From Lentisphaerota bacterium (GTDB lineage Bacteria > Verrucomicrobiota > Kiritimatiellia > UBA8416 > JAIOPI01): DNA of 64,000 nt. The notes below the pieces were generated by a model that ran no database searches, was not told the DNA's origin, and worked only from the letters and a program-made list of their open reading frames with translations. Made by a program: the position numbers and the translations under genes. Numbering within the stretch: position 1 is the stretch's first letter; each line of letters starts with the position of its first letter. The stretch lies in contig JAIOPI010000018.1 in NCBI GenBank assembly GCA_021413965.1, positions 111,514 to 175,513 of the forward strand, in the 5' to 3' direction. Below are positions 52,717-61,458 of the stretch, in pieces.

Positions 52717-53349
52717 TCAGGCGGATTCCGCGCGACGGACCACGGAAACCTTCATGTTGTGTTCTTCGATAAACTGCGCCAGCACCATCTTGCAGATTCG
52801 ATTCAGCGTTTCCGCGACGCCGTTGCCCTTGACGGCGGTGGCCTCGACGCAATCGGCCTTGGTCGCGCCGCGGTTGAGCAGGAACTCCATATAAGGGGCC
52901 GGGGCGATGTCGGGCAGATCGCGCTTGTTGAGTTGGAAGACCAGGGGCGTGGTGTCGAACGAGCGGCCATGCGAGACCAGGTTGGCTTTCAGATTCTCAA
53001 GACTGTCCGCGTTCGATGTCATCTGCGACCACTGCGAATCTGCAACGAACACGATGCCGTCGGCGCCGGTCAGTACGATGCGGCGCGTGCGGTCGTAGAT
53101 CGGCTGGCCGGGGACGGTGTAGAGCTGGAAGCGCGAGATGAACCCCTTGATGACGGTGGATTGGAGGGGGAGAAAATCGAAATAGAGGGTTCGGTCCTGC
53201 TGGGTCGAGAGCATCGTCAGGTCGCCGCGGACCTCGGCGGGCATGACGTCGTGCAGGTAGGCGAGGTTGGAGGTCTTGCCGCCCATGGGGGGACCATAGT
53301 AGACCACCTTGAAGTTGATCTCTTTCTTGTCGAAGTTAACAAAAGACAT
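52717..53349 (-). CDS. mglA: MglA-like small GTPase
   Basis: 210 residues from ATG 53349, with GGAGG upstream; the track's longer start includes the upstream hairpin region. VVYYGPPMGGKTSNLAYLH is the P-loop (Gly-rich with Thr/Ser), TVPGQPIYDRTRR is switch II with PGQ, and FQLNKRDL is the NKxD motif. MglA controls polarity and pilus or gliding switching in Myxococcus and Thermus. With a partner MglB next door, a PilT and several roadblock proteins, a motility or envelope-polarity role is likely. Confidence 0.9.
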   Translation of the reverse strand: MSFVNFDKKEINFKVVYYGPPMGGKTSNLAYLHDVMPAEVRGDLTMLSTQQDRTLYFDFLPLQSTVIKGFISRFQLYTVPGQPIYDRTRRIVLTGADGIVFVADSQWSQMTSNADSLENLKANLVSHGRSFDTTPLVFQLNKRDLPDIAPAPYMEFLLNRGATKADCVEATAVKGNGVAETLNRICKMVLAQFIEEHNMKVSVVRRAESA

Positions 53350-53451
53350 GGTCGCCGCCTCCGCTCGCTGGGTTCCCCGCCTCACCAACTTGTTATGCCC
53401 GACTCCATGACCATCCCCTGCTGTTGCACCCGCGATGGTCGGTGATGGATT

Positions 53452-53497
53452 TACCAGCAGGATGCGTGCCACGCCGATGGCACGCATCCTGCTGGTA
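53452..53497. repeat. perfect 20-bp inverted repeat in divergent promoter region
   Basis: TACCAGCAGGATGCGTGCCA is followed after 6 nt by its exact reverse complement. It lies between divergent mglA and the HhH-roadblock gene, 41 nt upstream of the latter's start. It could be an operator, a cruciform or an RNA hairpin in the 5' leader. The rest of the 188-bp gap shows no other element. Confidence 0.7.
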
Positions 53498-53537
53498 TAC
53501 CAATCATCGCCGGAAGATGGGAAGGCAAGGGAATCGC

Positions 53538-55148
53538 ATGCAACTCGATGATGAAAAACAACGGCAGGCCGAACAGGTCGCGCGCTGGATTTCGACCATT
53601 CGAAACAGCAAGACCCTTCCGCAGACCGACGATCGCCTGCTGGAGTCGCCGGATTGGTGGAAACCGGAGTTCGTGGATCCGGAAGTAGAAGCGGCGATTA
53701 CCGGGTTTCGCCGTAGCAAGCAGGTCCTGGAAGCGCTGGGGGACGAGTCCGACGGCGATGCCAGCGCGAACAGTTTTGTACTCCCGCTGGGGATAATTTT
53801 GGACGCGCTGCCGCCGCGCTACGTCCACTCCGAGGTTCCGGCGAACGAGCGGCGGCGGCCGATTCGGGTCTTTCTGGACGATTTGTTCGAGCAGCTGGCG
53901 CGCGGCTCTGTGCGCGTGACGATTGCGCGCCTGGTGTTTGGCGTGCCCGTCGGGCTGATTTCGTCCATGGCCTTGCGCGATACGGACACCAAAGTAGAGC
54001 TGCCGCTCAAGGACGTGGTGGATGCGGTAGGCTCGCAGGTGCTGACCGAACACACGGCCAAGCCGGGCCGGCGGTTCGACACGGCGTACCTGCCGGAGCT
54101 GTTCGTCACCACCGAGGCCAGGCCGAGTCCGGCGCCGGCAGCCGAGCCCGAAGCGGCCAGACCGGAGCTCCCCGCGGCTGTGGCACCTCAAGTGGATGTT
54201 GTGACGCCGATCAAGGCTGTGGTCGAACCCGTGGCGGCGCCCGTGCTTGACGCGGCGCCTGCACGTTCCGAGCCGTCCGCCATTGCCGCGGTGCCGCCGC
54301 TCGTCGCGGTGGAGCTTCCGGTGGAGGCGCCCCGGGCCGCGGCTGTGGTGGATGCGCCCCCTGTCGACGTGCCGGCGGCTGTCGTTGTCAGCCCGGCCGC
54401 GGTGAGCGTGGCGCCGAGGCATGAGCCGGCCGCGCCCGAGGTCCCCGCGGCAACCGCGGCCGAAGTCTTCGTCAGCAGCCTCGCCTGGGAGCGGCTCAAC
54501 AGCAACGGCGTCGATTTGAATCGTGCCACGGCAGAGGACCTGATGACGCTGAAGGGCGTCACGCCGATGGTGGCCAGCGCGATTCTTGAGCATCGCGAGA
54601 AGCACGGCCTGTTCACGGACGTGTTCGCGCTGGCGGATGTGCCGCGCGTGGGGCGCAAGACCTTCCGCAAGATCACGGGCATGGCCTACAGCCGGACAGG
54701 CCGCCACCGTCGCGATGTTCTCGCGAAGTGGCTGGGGCTGGCTCCGACGGCGGCCAGCAGCCTGCCCGCCTTGGTGCGCGCGGTGGCGGCACGTCCCGGG
54801 TTGCGAGGCTGCGTCATGTCCGATCGCGACGGGTTGCTGCTGGCCGAGAGCGGGGTGGGCGAACAGGCGGCGCTCTACAGCGCGATCGTGCCGCGCCTGC
54901 TGACGCAAATACGCGAAAACATTCGCGAAATTGGAGGCGAGGGCATCAACTCCGTCACGATTTCCTATGACGGGCAATTAATTACCGTGGTGGCGGGAGG
55001 GGATACGTACCTGACGGTCATCCACGCGGCCAACCGGTTGACCACGGCCCTGCACCACTTCCTGCGGCGCATGGCGCTGGAGCTGGAATGGTGGTTTAGC
55101 CGGCGCGGCTACGTTGTGCATGTGGAGGCGGCTCCGGGAGCACCGTGA
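53538..55148 (+). CDS. helix-hairpin-helix plus roadblock protein
   Basis: 536 residues from ATG 53538. Residues ~75-170 contain repeated SAM-like units (FVLPLGIILDALPPRYV, VFGVPVGLISSMALRD, VELPLKDVVDAVG). A ~130-residue Pro/Ala/Val linker follows. Residues ~315-375 form ComEA-like helix-hairpin-helix DNA-binding repeats (VDLNRATAEDLMTLKGVT, FADVPRVGRKTFRKITG-like). Residues ~410-520 are a roadblock/LC7 domain (LRGCVMSDRDGLLLAESGVG). Combining DNA-binding-type HhH with roadblock is unusual. Divergent from mglA, so it may link the polarity switch to another process. One base separates it from the next gene. Confidence 0.75.
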   Translation: MQLDDEKQRQAEQVARWISTIRNSKTLPQTDDRLLESPDWWKPEFVDPEVEAAITGFRRSKQVLEALGDESDGDASANSFVLPLGIILDALPPRYVHSEVPANERRRPIRVFLDDLFEQLARGSVRVTIARLVFGVPVGLISSMALRDTDTKVELPLKDVVDAVGSQVLTEHTAKPGRRFDTAYLPELFVTTEARPSPAPAAEPEAARPELPAAVAPQVDVVTPIKAVVEPVAAPVLDAAPARSEPSAIAAVPPLVAVELPVEAPRAAAVVDAPPVDVPAAVVVSPAAVSVAPRHEPAAPEVPAATAAEVFVSSLAWERLNSNGVDLNRATAEDLMTLKGVTPMVASAILEHREKHGLFTDVFALADVPRVGRKTFRKITGMAYSRTGRHRRDVLAKWLGLAPTAASSLPALVRAVAARPGLRGCVMSDRDGLLLAESGVGEQAALYSAIVPRLLTQIRENIREIGGEGINSVTISYDGQLITVVAGGDTYLTVIHAANRLTTALHHFLRRMALELEWWFSRRGYVVHVEAAPGAP

Positions 55149-55149
55149 C

Positions 55150-56997
55150 ATGCTGGATCCGGAAAAACTGAAACAGGATCTCATTGCCTCCGGGAAGTTG
55201 ACGGCTGAGCGCCTGGCGGAAGTGGAACGGGTGGCGCGCGATCAGCGGATTTCCCTTTCGGAAGCGCTGATTTCCCGGTTGATGATTTCCTTTTCCGACC
55301 TCGGCGCCGCCTGCGCCCGCGTCACGGGCCTGCCCTATGTGCCATTGGTGGGCTTGCGCCCGTCTGACCCCGAAGCTCCGGTCTGGATGTCGCCCGAGTT
55401 TGCGGCCTGTGCCCATGTATTCCCCATCGCCTACGATCCGCAGACGCACGTATTGAAGGTGGCGGTGCAGGATGCGGAGCAGGCCGCCGGTTTGGAACGT
55501 TCCCTGCGGTTCCTGATGCAGGACTCGCGGCTGGAATTTTCTGTCGCGCCGGACATCGAAATGCAGCGCGCCCGTGAGCGTGGGCGTCCCGGGGGCAAGC
55601 GATCGGCCGGTGAACTGGCGGCGGGATTCGCGCGCGGCAGCCGTTGGGGCGGCGGCAAGTCCGATCCGAGGACGGGGGCGCCGTCCGGTGCGGCCCCGGG
55701 AGCCAAATCGAAGCCTGGGGCGTCCGGTGCTTCCGGGGCGGCGCCCGCCCCCCCCCCGCGCAAGGAGCGTCGTCCCGGCAGTGCCGCGCCGCCCGAGCCG
55801 GGGTATAGCGAGATGAGCCAGAGCCTGATCAGCGCGGTGACGCATTTCGTGCGCCTGCAGTTCTCGGATGAGCCGGAGCGCGTGCACGGCATTCGAACAT
55901 GTGTGCGCTATTGCCAGCTGATGGCCAGCCGCTTGAAGTTCGCCCCCGTGCAGGTGGACGCCCTGGTGCTGGGCACCTGGTTGTCGGCACTCGATTCGTG
56001 CGAAACCGTACTTGGCCAGTTCTCCACGCCTTACCGCCTGGAGGAAGTCATTTATCCGGACAAGCAGCGCGGCGTGCGCGCCGTGCATCCGCGCGTCGAG
56101 GGCCTCGTGCTGAAGCTCGTGCGCTGTTACCAGGATCTCAAGGCCGAGAAGCCCGAGGTCTGCCGCAATGTCAACCTGACGCGGCGCGAGTTGTATCTGC
56201 ACTGGTCTGCCGCGCCTGAACATCAGCAGATGCTGGAAACCTTCCTGCAGGTGCTCGTGGATGAGGAATTCCTCGACAAGCTGGGCCGGTCCGCCGGCCG
56301 CATCCTCATTGTCGATCCCGAGGAAATTGCCCTCTGCAGCCTGGCCCCGCCGCTCATCAGCATGGGCTATGACGTCATCGCCATGCCGGACACGCGTTCA
56401 GCGCGGGACATCCTGGACGAGTTCAAACCGGACCTGATCCTCGTGAGTGTGGACAGCGCGCCGGACCGCGTGCTGTGGTTCTGCGAGCGCCTGAAGGGCG
56501 ACGCGAAGACCGCCGGAGTGCCGATTCTGGCCATGGTCAGCCCGGACGATCCGCAGCTCACGGTGAAGTGCCTGCGTGCCGGGGCCAATGATTACCTCTC
56601 CAAGCCGGTACACCCGGAACTGCTGTTCCTCAAGGTGCAGAACCATTTGTCGGCGGCGGGCGTGGAAGTCAAGGAATGCGGCGTCAGCGGATCCCTGGAG
56701 GAAATGAGCTTCACGGACATGATCCAGATTCTGTCAGCCGGGCGCCGCAATGTGGACTTGTTCCTCAACTCGGAAAGTGCCGAAGGTCGCGTCTACATCC
56801 GCGAGGGCGATGTGGTGCACGCGGTGGTGGGTGAGCAGACGGGCGACGCGGCGTTCTACGCGCTGATGCGCTGGAAGAGCGGCACCTTCACCACGCGCCA
56901 GTGCGGTCCCCTGCCGGAGCGCACCATCCACGTCTCGACGATGTCGCTCCTCATGGAAGGTTCGCGCCAGGTCGATGAGGCGCCCGAGGCCAAGTAG
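55150..56997 (+). CDS. MshEN - receiver - DUF4388 (PATAN) protein
   Basis: 615 residues, starting one base after the previous stop. Residues ~1-140 are a MshEN/GspE N-terminal domain (KLKQDLIASGKLTAERLAEV, HVLKVAVQDAEQAAGLERSLRF), a c-di-GMP-binding fold in some relatives. A Gly/Pro/Ala linker is followed by a ~180-residue region without a named domain, then a receiver domain ~385-500 (ILIVDPEEIAL, DLILVSVDSAPD, DYLSKPV), and DUF4388 at ~510-615 (GSLEEMSFTDMIQILSAGRR). Likely a signalling hub. The GGDEF gene 7 kb upstream could supply c-di-GMP; binding is untested. Confidence 0.8.
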   Translation: MLDPEKLKQDLIASGKLTAERLAEVERVARDQRISLSEALISRLMISFSDLGAACARVTGLPYVPLVGLRPSDPEAPVWMSPEFAACAHVFPIAYDPQTHVLKVAVQDAEQAAGLERSLRFLMQDSRLEFSVAPDIEMQRARERGRPGGKRSAGELAAGFARGSRWGGGKSDPRTGAPSGAAPGAKSKPGASGASGAAPAPPPRKERRPGSAAPPEPGYSEMSQSLISAVTHFVRLQFSDEPERVHGIRTCVRYCQLMASRLKFAPVQVDALVLGTWLSALDSCETVLGQFSTPYRLEEVIYPDKQRGVRAVHPRVEGLVLKLVRCYQDLKAEKPEVCRNVNLTRRELYLHWSAAPEHQQMLETFLQVLVDEEFLDKLGRSAGRILIVDPEEIALCSLAPPLISMGYDVIAMPDTRSARDILDEFKPDLILVSVDSAPDRVLWFCERLKGDAKTAGVPILAMVSPDDPQLTVKCLRAGANDYLSKPVHPELLFLKVQNHLSAAGVEVKECGVSGSLEEMSFTDMIQILSAGRRNVDLFLNSESAEGRVYIREGDVVHAVVGEQTGDAAFYALMRWKSGTFTTRQCGPLPERTIHVSTMSLLMEGSRQVDEAPEAK

Positions 56998-57163
56998 CGC
57001 ACCTTCGTGCCGGTGCCGGCTTGAGCGGTCCGCCTCGTCATCCCGTGCGCGTCGCGCCAGCGCCTGCCCTCCCTGTCATCCGCGCACCGGGCCCGCCCGC
57101 ATGGTGTCGCCTGTGGTCGGCGTGGATGGCCTCCTGGGGCGTGATCGACACCGCGGGGGGCGT

Positions 57164-57595
57164 TCAGGCGTCGTAGCCGGGCTTGACGCTGGCGGTCTCA
57201 ACGAGGCGCAGGGTTTCCTCTGGGGTGAGGGCCTGGTCGCGCGGGCGTTTGGGAAAGAGTTCGGTATAGGTTTCCACCAGCAGTTGTGCGCGCGCGGCAA
57301 GTCGTTCAGGCTCGGGATGCCCGTCGCCGGGTCGGAATACAAACTGTTCGACCATGGCGATCTTGCGGGCGTCAAGCCGCGCCTCGTCCAGTAACGTCCG
57401 CGCGCGTTCGGTGGCGGCGCTGCCCGTCTGGATGATGTTGCGGAACTGCTTGCGATACGTTTCCAGCACCGCGTCCTGCCCGGCGAACAGCAGCGAAATG
57501 CCTTCGAAGAAGAGCGCGATTCCGTAGAGCAGTTCCTCCTGGCGCGCGATCTCCTTTTCAAACTTCGCCAGTGTGTCGTCAGGGGTGTCGCTCAT
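57164..57595 (-). CDS. hypothetical protein
   Basis: 143 residues, mostly helical, with a central amphipathic stretch LLYGIALFFEGISLLFAGQ and a basic Arg-rich segment. No signal peptide or membrane segment of full length. I do not recognise a family. Its stop lies 166 nt from the convergent end of the DUF4388 gene. The upstream 279-bp gap to the cNMP gene holds a G-rich tract and no feature I can name. Confidence 0.5.
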   Translation of the reverse strand: MSDTPDDTLAKFEKEIARQEELLYGIALFFEGISLLFAGQDAVLETYRKQFRNIIQTGSAATERARTLLDEARLDARKIAMVEQFVFRPGDGHPEPERLAARAQLLVETYTELFPKRPRDQALTPEETLRLVETASVKPGYDA

Positions 57596-57874
57596 AGGAT
57601 ATCCGGTGCGTATGATCCGCCATTCCGGCTGGCCTTGTCAACGCACGCGTCGGTGGGATTTCGCGACCGAAGCCGCCTGCGATCATGAGGTGGGATGCTT
57701 CGTGGCAAGGCCCGTCGTCAATTACGCTTTGCAGAGTATGCGGGGGTGGCCTAGGCTGAAGGCCACTGGCGGTGCGGTCGGGCCCGTCGGGGAGACGGTG
57801 CCGAAACGGAACAACGGCCCCATCGCACCTGGGGCACGGCGGAGGGGGCGCCCGTTTCGCAGGGAGGACCAGTC

Positions 57875-58375
57875 ATGGATGAATCGCACACCTATCGCCC
57901 GATCGGGGATTTCTCGTCGATTGTGCCCATCCTCAACAAGATTTCCATTCTGGGCGGGCTGAGTGAAGCCGACCTGGCGGTGCTGTTCCAGAGGATGGAG
58001 ACGGCTGTGTATGAAGCCGGCGAGCGCATTTTTCTCCAGGGCGACTCCCCGACGCATATTTACATCGTGCGCTCGGGGCGGGTTCGGATCGTGGTGGACA
58101 TCGACACGACACCGTTGGAACTGGTGGAGTATGTCACGGGCCAGTGCTTCGGGGAGACTTCGGCCATTGGCATCCAACCGCATTCGGCCACCGCGGTGGC
58201 GATCGAGCGCACGGCAATCCTGGCGTTGTCCGCGCGGGCGCTGCACGAGTTGTACCACGCGGATGTGCGCGTGTTCGGCCTGCTAATCCTGAACATCGCG
58301 CGCGAGGCATGCCGCCGATTGCACCGCGCCGACCAGACGTTCCTGCATTACGCCACGGCCAAGCACGCGCGCTAG
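57875..58375 (+). CDS. cyclic-nucleotide-binding-domain protein without HTH
   Basis: 166 residues behind AGGGAGG. One cNMP domain: ILNKISILGGLSEADL, FLQGDSPTHIYIVRSGRVRIV, GQCFGETSAIG and a helical C-terminus. The phosphate cassette GETS is present but the expected Arg two residues later is not seen, so cAMP binding may be lost. There is no helix-turn-helix, so it is not a CRP transcription factor. It might act as an adaptor for signalling proteins. Convergent with the M48 gene, overlapping 4 nt. Confidence 0.8.
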   Translation: MDESHTYRPIGDFSSIVPILNKISILGGLSEADLAVLFQRMETAVYEAGERIFLQGDSPTHIYIVRSGRVRIVVDIDTTPLELVEYVTGQCFGETSAIGIQPHSATAVAIERTAILALSARALHELYHADVRVFGLLILNIAREACRRLHRADQTFLHYATAKHAR

Positions 58376-60300
58376 GCCGCGGCGGGGACGTCAGGCAGGA
58401 GCGGGGGGACGGGACAGCCCAGCGCGTCCGACACGGCGCGCAACAGCTCGGCCTCCTCGGCGGTGACGCGGCCATCCGTGCTGACCACGGCGACGCATCC
58501 GTCGAGGATCTTCTGCTTCACGAGGGGATAGGCCTTGTCGAGTTGCTCCAGCGCGGTCCCCACCTTGGCGAGGCCGCATGCGTCCAGCGGGTGGATGTCG
58601 CGATGCTGCCCGATCTTCAAGCAGGCAAGGCCGGCGGCGAAGGCGCGCTGGGCCGACGGCATATCATCGTGGCCGTAATAGGCGAGGTTGGAGAACAAAT
58701 CGGTCGCCGCATCGAGGCAGTCCGATAGCGAGGCAGACGGGACGACGAGCCGCGGGCGCCGTCCGAAGTGCGGGTCGAGGTGGCGCACGAGCATGTGCTG
58801 CAGGGCATATTCAAACAGTTCGATCTGGCCATCGGCCTCGATGAAGGCGAGCAGGGCCTGCTGAAAGGCGTCGTACTGTTCGGTCGTAAGGCGGCGCAGG
58901 GCCGGGAGCGCAAGGCTGACGAGGGGGAACCGCAGCGCGCGCGGGAGCGCCTGGATGTCGGGCAGCAGTTGGAGGGTTGGTGCATGTGCCTCGCCGTCAG
59001 GTCCCGTTCGCAGGCCGTCGATCTGGCGCTCGCGCACGGCGCCGTCGGCCGAGGCGAGCAGGCCATAGAGGCAGGCGCGCGCCGCCAGGGGATCGCGCGC
59101 GGCCTTGGCGACGGCCTCCGGCAGCGCCGCCAGCAGGCGTTCCGCGTAGGCGACGTGAGCCGGCTGCGGATTGCCGATCTGCGCCAGCACGCCCGCCGCG
59201 GGATGGCTGGCCGGCGCCGTCCGGGGAAGGGGGGGAGGGGACGGGCGGCGGTTCAGAAAGGCGGACAGGGCGTCGGGCGTGTCGAGCGGTTGCGGTGCGG
59301 CGTCCGGGCCGGCGCCGGTGACGAAGGATGGATCAATCCGGCGAATGCGTTCATCCAGCGGCGGGTGCGTGGCGAGCAGGCTGGTGAAACTGCGGCCCAG
59401 CCCGTTGGCAAAGTACAAATGGCTGGCCTCCTCCGCGCGGGGTGACAGCAGGCGGGAGCCTGCGGCGAAACCGCCGATCGTTTTGAGCGCGCCGGCGATG
59501 CCGTCCGGATTGCGCGTGAATTGCACGGCCGAGGCATCCGCGAGGAACTCCCGCTGGCGGGACACCGCGCTCTTGATCAGCTTGCCAAAGAAGACGCCGA
59601 TGTAGCCCACGATCATCAGCACGAGTCCGATGAGCGGCAGGGGATTGCCTCCCTTCCTGGAACTGCGCGAGCGGCTGGAACTGACGTGCGCCGTGCGCAG
59701 CAGCATGCGGCCGATGATGGCGATCACCAGGATGCCGAACAGGACGCCCATCAGCCGGATATTCAGGCGCATGTCGCCATTCAGGATGTGGCTGAACTCA
59801 TGCGCGATCACGCCCTGCAACTGGTCGCGGTTCAGGCGTTCCAGGCAGCCGCGCGTGACACCGATCACGGCGTCGGCGGGGCTGAAGCCTGCCGCAAAGG
59901 CGTTGATGCCGGGTTCATCCAGCAGGTAAACCGGCGGCACGGGCATACCCGACGCGATCGCCATTTCTTCGACGATGTTGAGCAGGCGGCGCTCGGCCAC
60001 GCCCGCGGCCTGTGGATTCAGGGGCACACCGCCCAGCAACTGCGCCACCGATTCCCCGCCGCCCCGCAGGGTCGCCATTTTGTAGAGAGAGCCCCCCAGC
60101 ACGACGAGCAGGGTGCACCCCGTCACCACGCCGAACAGTGTTGGGTTCCAAAGCGAATCGAGGGGCACATCGGTCCCGCTGAAGGCGGCCATGAGGGCCA
60201 CGTAGACCGAGACGACGATGGCCACGACGGCGAGGGCAAAATAGAAGACGAGGAGCGCCGTCTTGCGGCGCGCGACTTCCTGGCTGTGAAAGAAGTCCAT
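58372..60300 (-). CDS. M48-family HtpX-like peptidase with long C-terminal extension
   Basis: 642 residues; HtpX is about 290. Two N-terminal membrane segments (VFYFALAVVAIVVSVYVALM, LFGVVTGCTLLVVLGG) are followed by the zinc site HEFSH with the distal Glu region and two more segments near 200-235 (LMGVLFGILVIAIIGRMLL). From ~330 a new domain of ~310 residues follows, ending in a stretch like a TerB/tellurite repeat (VSTDGRVTAEEAELLRAVSDALG). Membrane-bound protease of the stress type. Works next to lemA in an operon on the minus strand. Confidence 0.85.
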   Translation of the reverse strand: MDFFHSQEVARRKTALLVFYFALAVVAIVVSVYVALMAAFSGTDVPLDSLWNPTLFGVVTGCTLLVVLGGSLYKMATLRGGGESVAQLLGGVPLNPQAAGVAERRLLNIVEEMAIASGMPVPPVYLLDEPGINAFAAGFSPADAVIGVTRGCLERLNRDQLQGVIAHEFSHILNGDMRLNIRLMGVLFGILVIAIIGRMLLRTAHVSSSRSRSSRKGGNPLPLIGLVLMIVGYIGVFFGKLIKSAVSRQREFLADASAVQFTRNPDGIAGALKTIGGFAAGSRLLSPRAEEASHLYFANGLGRSFTSLLATHPPLDERIRRIDPSFVTGAGPDAAPQPLDTPDALSAFLNRRPSPPPLPRTAPASHPAAGVLAQIGNPQPAHVAYAERLLAALPEAVAKAARDPLAARACLYGLLASADGAVRERQIDGLRTGPDGEAHAPTLQLLPDIQALPRALRFPLVSLALPALRRLTTEQYDAFQQALLAFIEADGQIELFEYALQHMLVRHLDPHFGRRPRLVVPSASLSDCLDAATDLFSNLAYYGHDDMPSAQRAFAAGLACLKIGQHRDIHPLDACGLAKVGTALEQLDKAYPLVKQKILDGCVAVVSTDGRVTAEEAELLRAVSDALGCPVPPLLPDVPAAA

Positions 60301-60410
60301 GAATGAACGACCGGATCAGCCGCGCATGGTCGCGGGTGAATGCGAAGGAGCGGGAAGCCCCCTTCGCCACCCTTCGACACCCTTCGCGCTCATGTGCGGT
60401 GAACCCGGGG

Positions 60411-61010
60411 CTAGAATTTGACTTTGGGCGCTTCGCGCTCGGCGGTCTCGGTGATCTCAAACAGCGCGGCGGGCCCGAAGCCGAAGGTGCCGGCCAGCAG
60501 GACACTGGGAAAGGTTTCCCGCGCGGTGTTGTACGTCATGACGGCGTCGTTGTAGGCCTGGCGGGCAAACGCGACCTTGTTCTCGGTCGACGTGAGCTCT
60601 TCCATCAATTGGGCCATGGTCTGGTTGGCCTTGAGGTCGGGATACTGTTCGGCCACGGCGAAGAGGCGGCCCAGCGCGCCACTGAGTCCGGCCTCGGCGC
60701 CCATCAGGCTGCGCATCGCGGCGGGGTCGCCGGGCGTGGCGGCGGCTTGTCGGCTGGCGGCCGCGGCCTGGTTGCGCGCCGCCACGACGGCTTCGAGCGT
60801 CTCGCGCTCGTGTTTCAGGTACGCCCGTGCGGTTTCCACGAGATTGGGGATCAGATCATAGCGTCGCTTGAGCTGTACATCGATCTGCGCGAATCCGTTC
60901 TTAAAGCGATTGCGCAAGGCCACAAGCCGGTTATAGATCCCGATCACCAGGACGGCGAGCAGGACCCCTGCGCCGGCCACCACCAAGATTCCGACCATCC
61001 CACCACTCAT
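60411..61010 (-). CDS. lemA: LemA-family membrane protein
   Basis: 199 residues. One N-terminal membrane segment (VGILVVAGAGVLLAVLVIGIYN) precedes the classic LemA four-helix region: NRLVALRNRFKNGFAQIDVQLKRRYDLIPNLVETARAYLKHE, LMGAEAGLSGALGRL and AEQYPDLKANQTMAQLMEEL. LemA commonly pairs with HtpX-like genes, as here. The molecular role is unknown. The 110-nt gap to the M48 gene shows nothing further. Confidence 0.92.
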   Translation of the reverse strand: MSGGMVGILVVAGAGVLLAVLVIGIYNRLVALRNRFKNGFAQIDVQLKRRYDLIPNLVETARAYLKHERETLEAVVAARNQAAAASRQAAATPGDPAAMRSLMGAEAGLSGALGRLFAVAEQYPDLKANQTMAQLMEELTSTENKVAFARQAYNDAVMTYNTARETFPSVLLAGTFGFGPAALFEITETAEREAPKVKF

Positions 61011-61031
61011 CGATACCCCAATCCTTAACGC

Positions 61032-61220
61032 TTACGCTCCGCCGGAACTCAGGAATTTTTCACTCTCGCGGATCGCGTCTCGCAATAATCGCTGCACGCG
61101 ATTCTTGTCCATGACGCTGATCCCGTCGAAATAGGTCTGGGTCTGGCGGCATGCCCGTACCAGCAGATTGATCAGGCGGCGCGCCTCGACGACTTGCATT
61201 CGGTCTTCGCTCACGAGCAT
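61032..61220 (-). CDS. small helical protein upstream of lemA
   Basis: 62 residues. Two helices (MQVVEARRLINLLVRACRQTQTYFDG, NRVQRLLRDAIRESEKFLSSG) without signal or membrane segment. No family recognised. It lies 4 nt after the MshEN-like gene and 21 nt before lemA, so the four genes form one transcript. GGGC precedes the ATG. Its tight packing supports a real gene. Confidence 0.55.
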   Translation of the reverse strand: MLVSEDRMQVVEARRLINLLVRACRQTQTYFDGISVMDKNRVQRLLRDAIRESEKFLSSGGA

Positions 61221-61224
61221 GCCC

Positions 61225-61458
61225 TCATGTGTGGTTCGGTTTCGGCGCGGGCTTGTGCGGGGCCTGCTCGCCCTGCTTCTGTTTGGCCAGCGCTACCTGG
61301 ATTTGTGGCGCCGTCGCATACCCCCGGCTGATCAGTATCTGCCCAAGCAGCCGGCTTTCGCCGGGCTTGGACTGAACCTTCAAGGCTTCCTCGACCTGCT
61401 CCGGGGTCACATACCCATGTTCACTCATGAGCTCGCCGAGACGTTTCCACGAACTCAT
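61225..61458 (-). CDS. short stand-alone MshEN/GspE-N-like domain protein
   Basis: 77 residues with AGGAGGAG right before the start. KRLGELMSEHGYVTPEQVEEALKVQ and LLGQILISRGYATAPQIQVALAKQ are two helical repeats of the GspE/MshEN N-terminal kind, without an ATPase. A Lys/Pro/His tail follows. It could bind c-di-GMP or a partner, like the larger MshEN protein at 55 kb. First gene of the small-gene/lemA/htpX operon. Confidence 0.7.
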   Translation of the reverse strand: MSSWKRLGELMSEHGYVTPEQVEEALKVQSKPGESRLLGQILISRGYATAPQIQVALAKQKQGEQAPHKPAPKPNHT

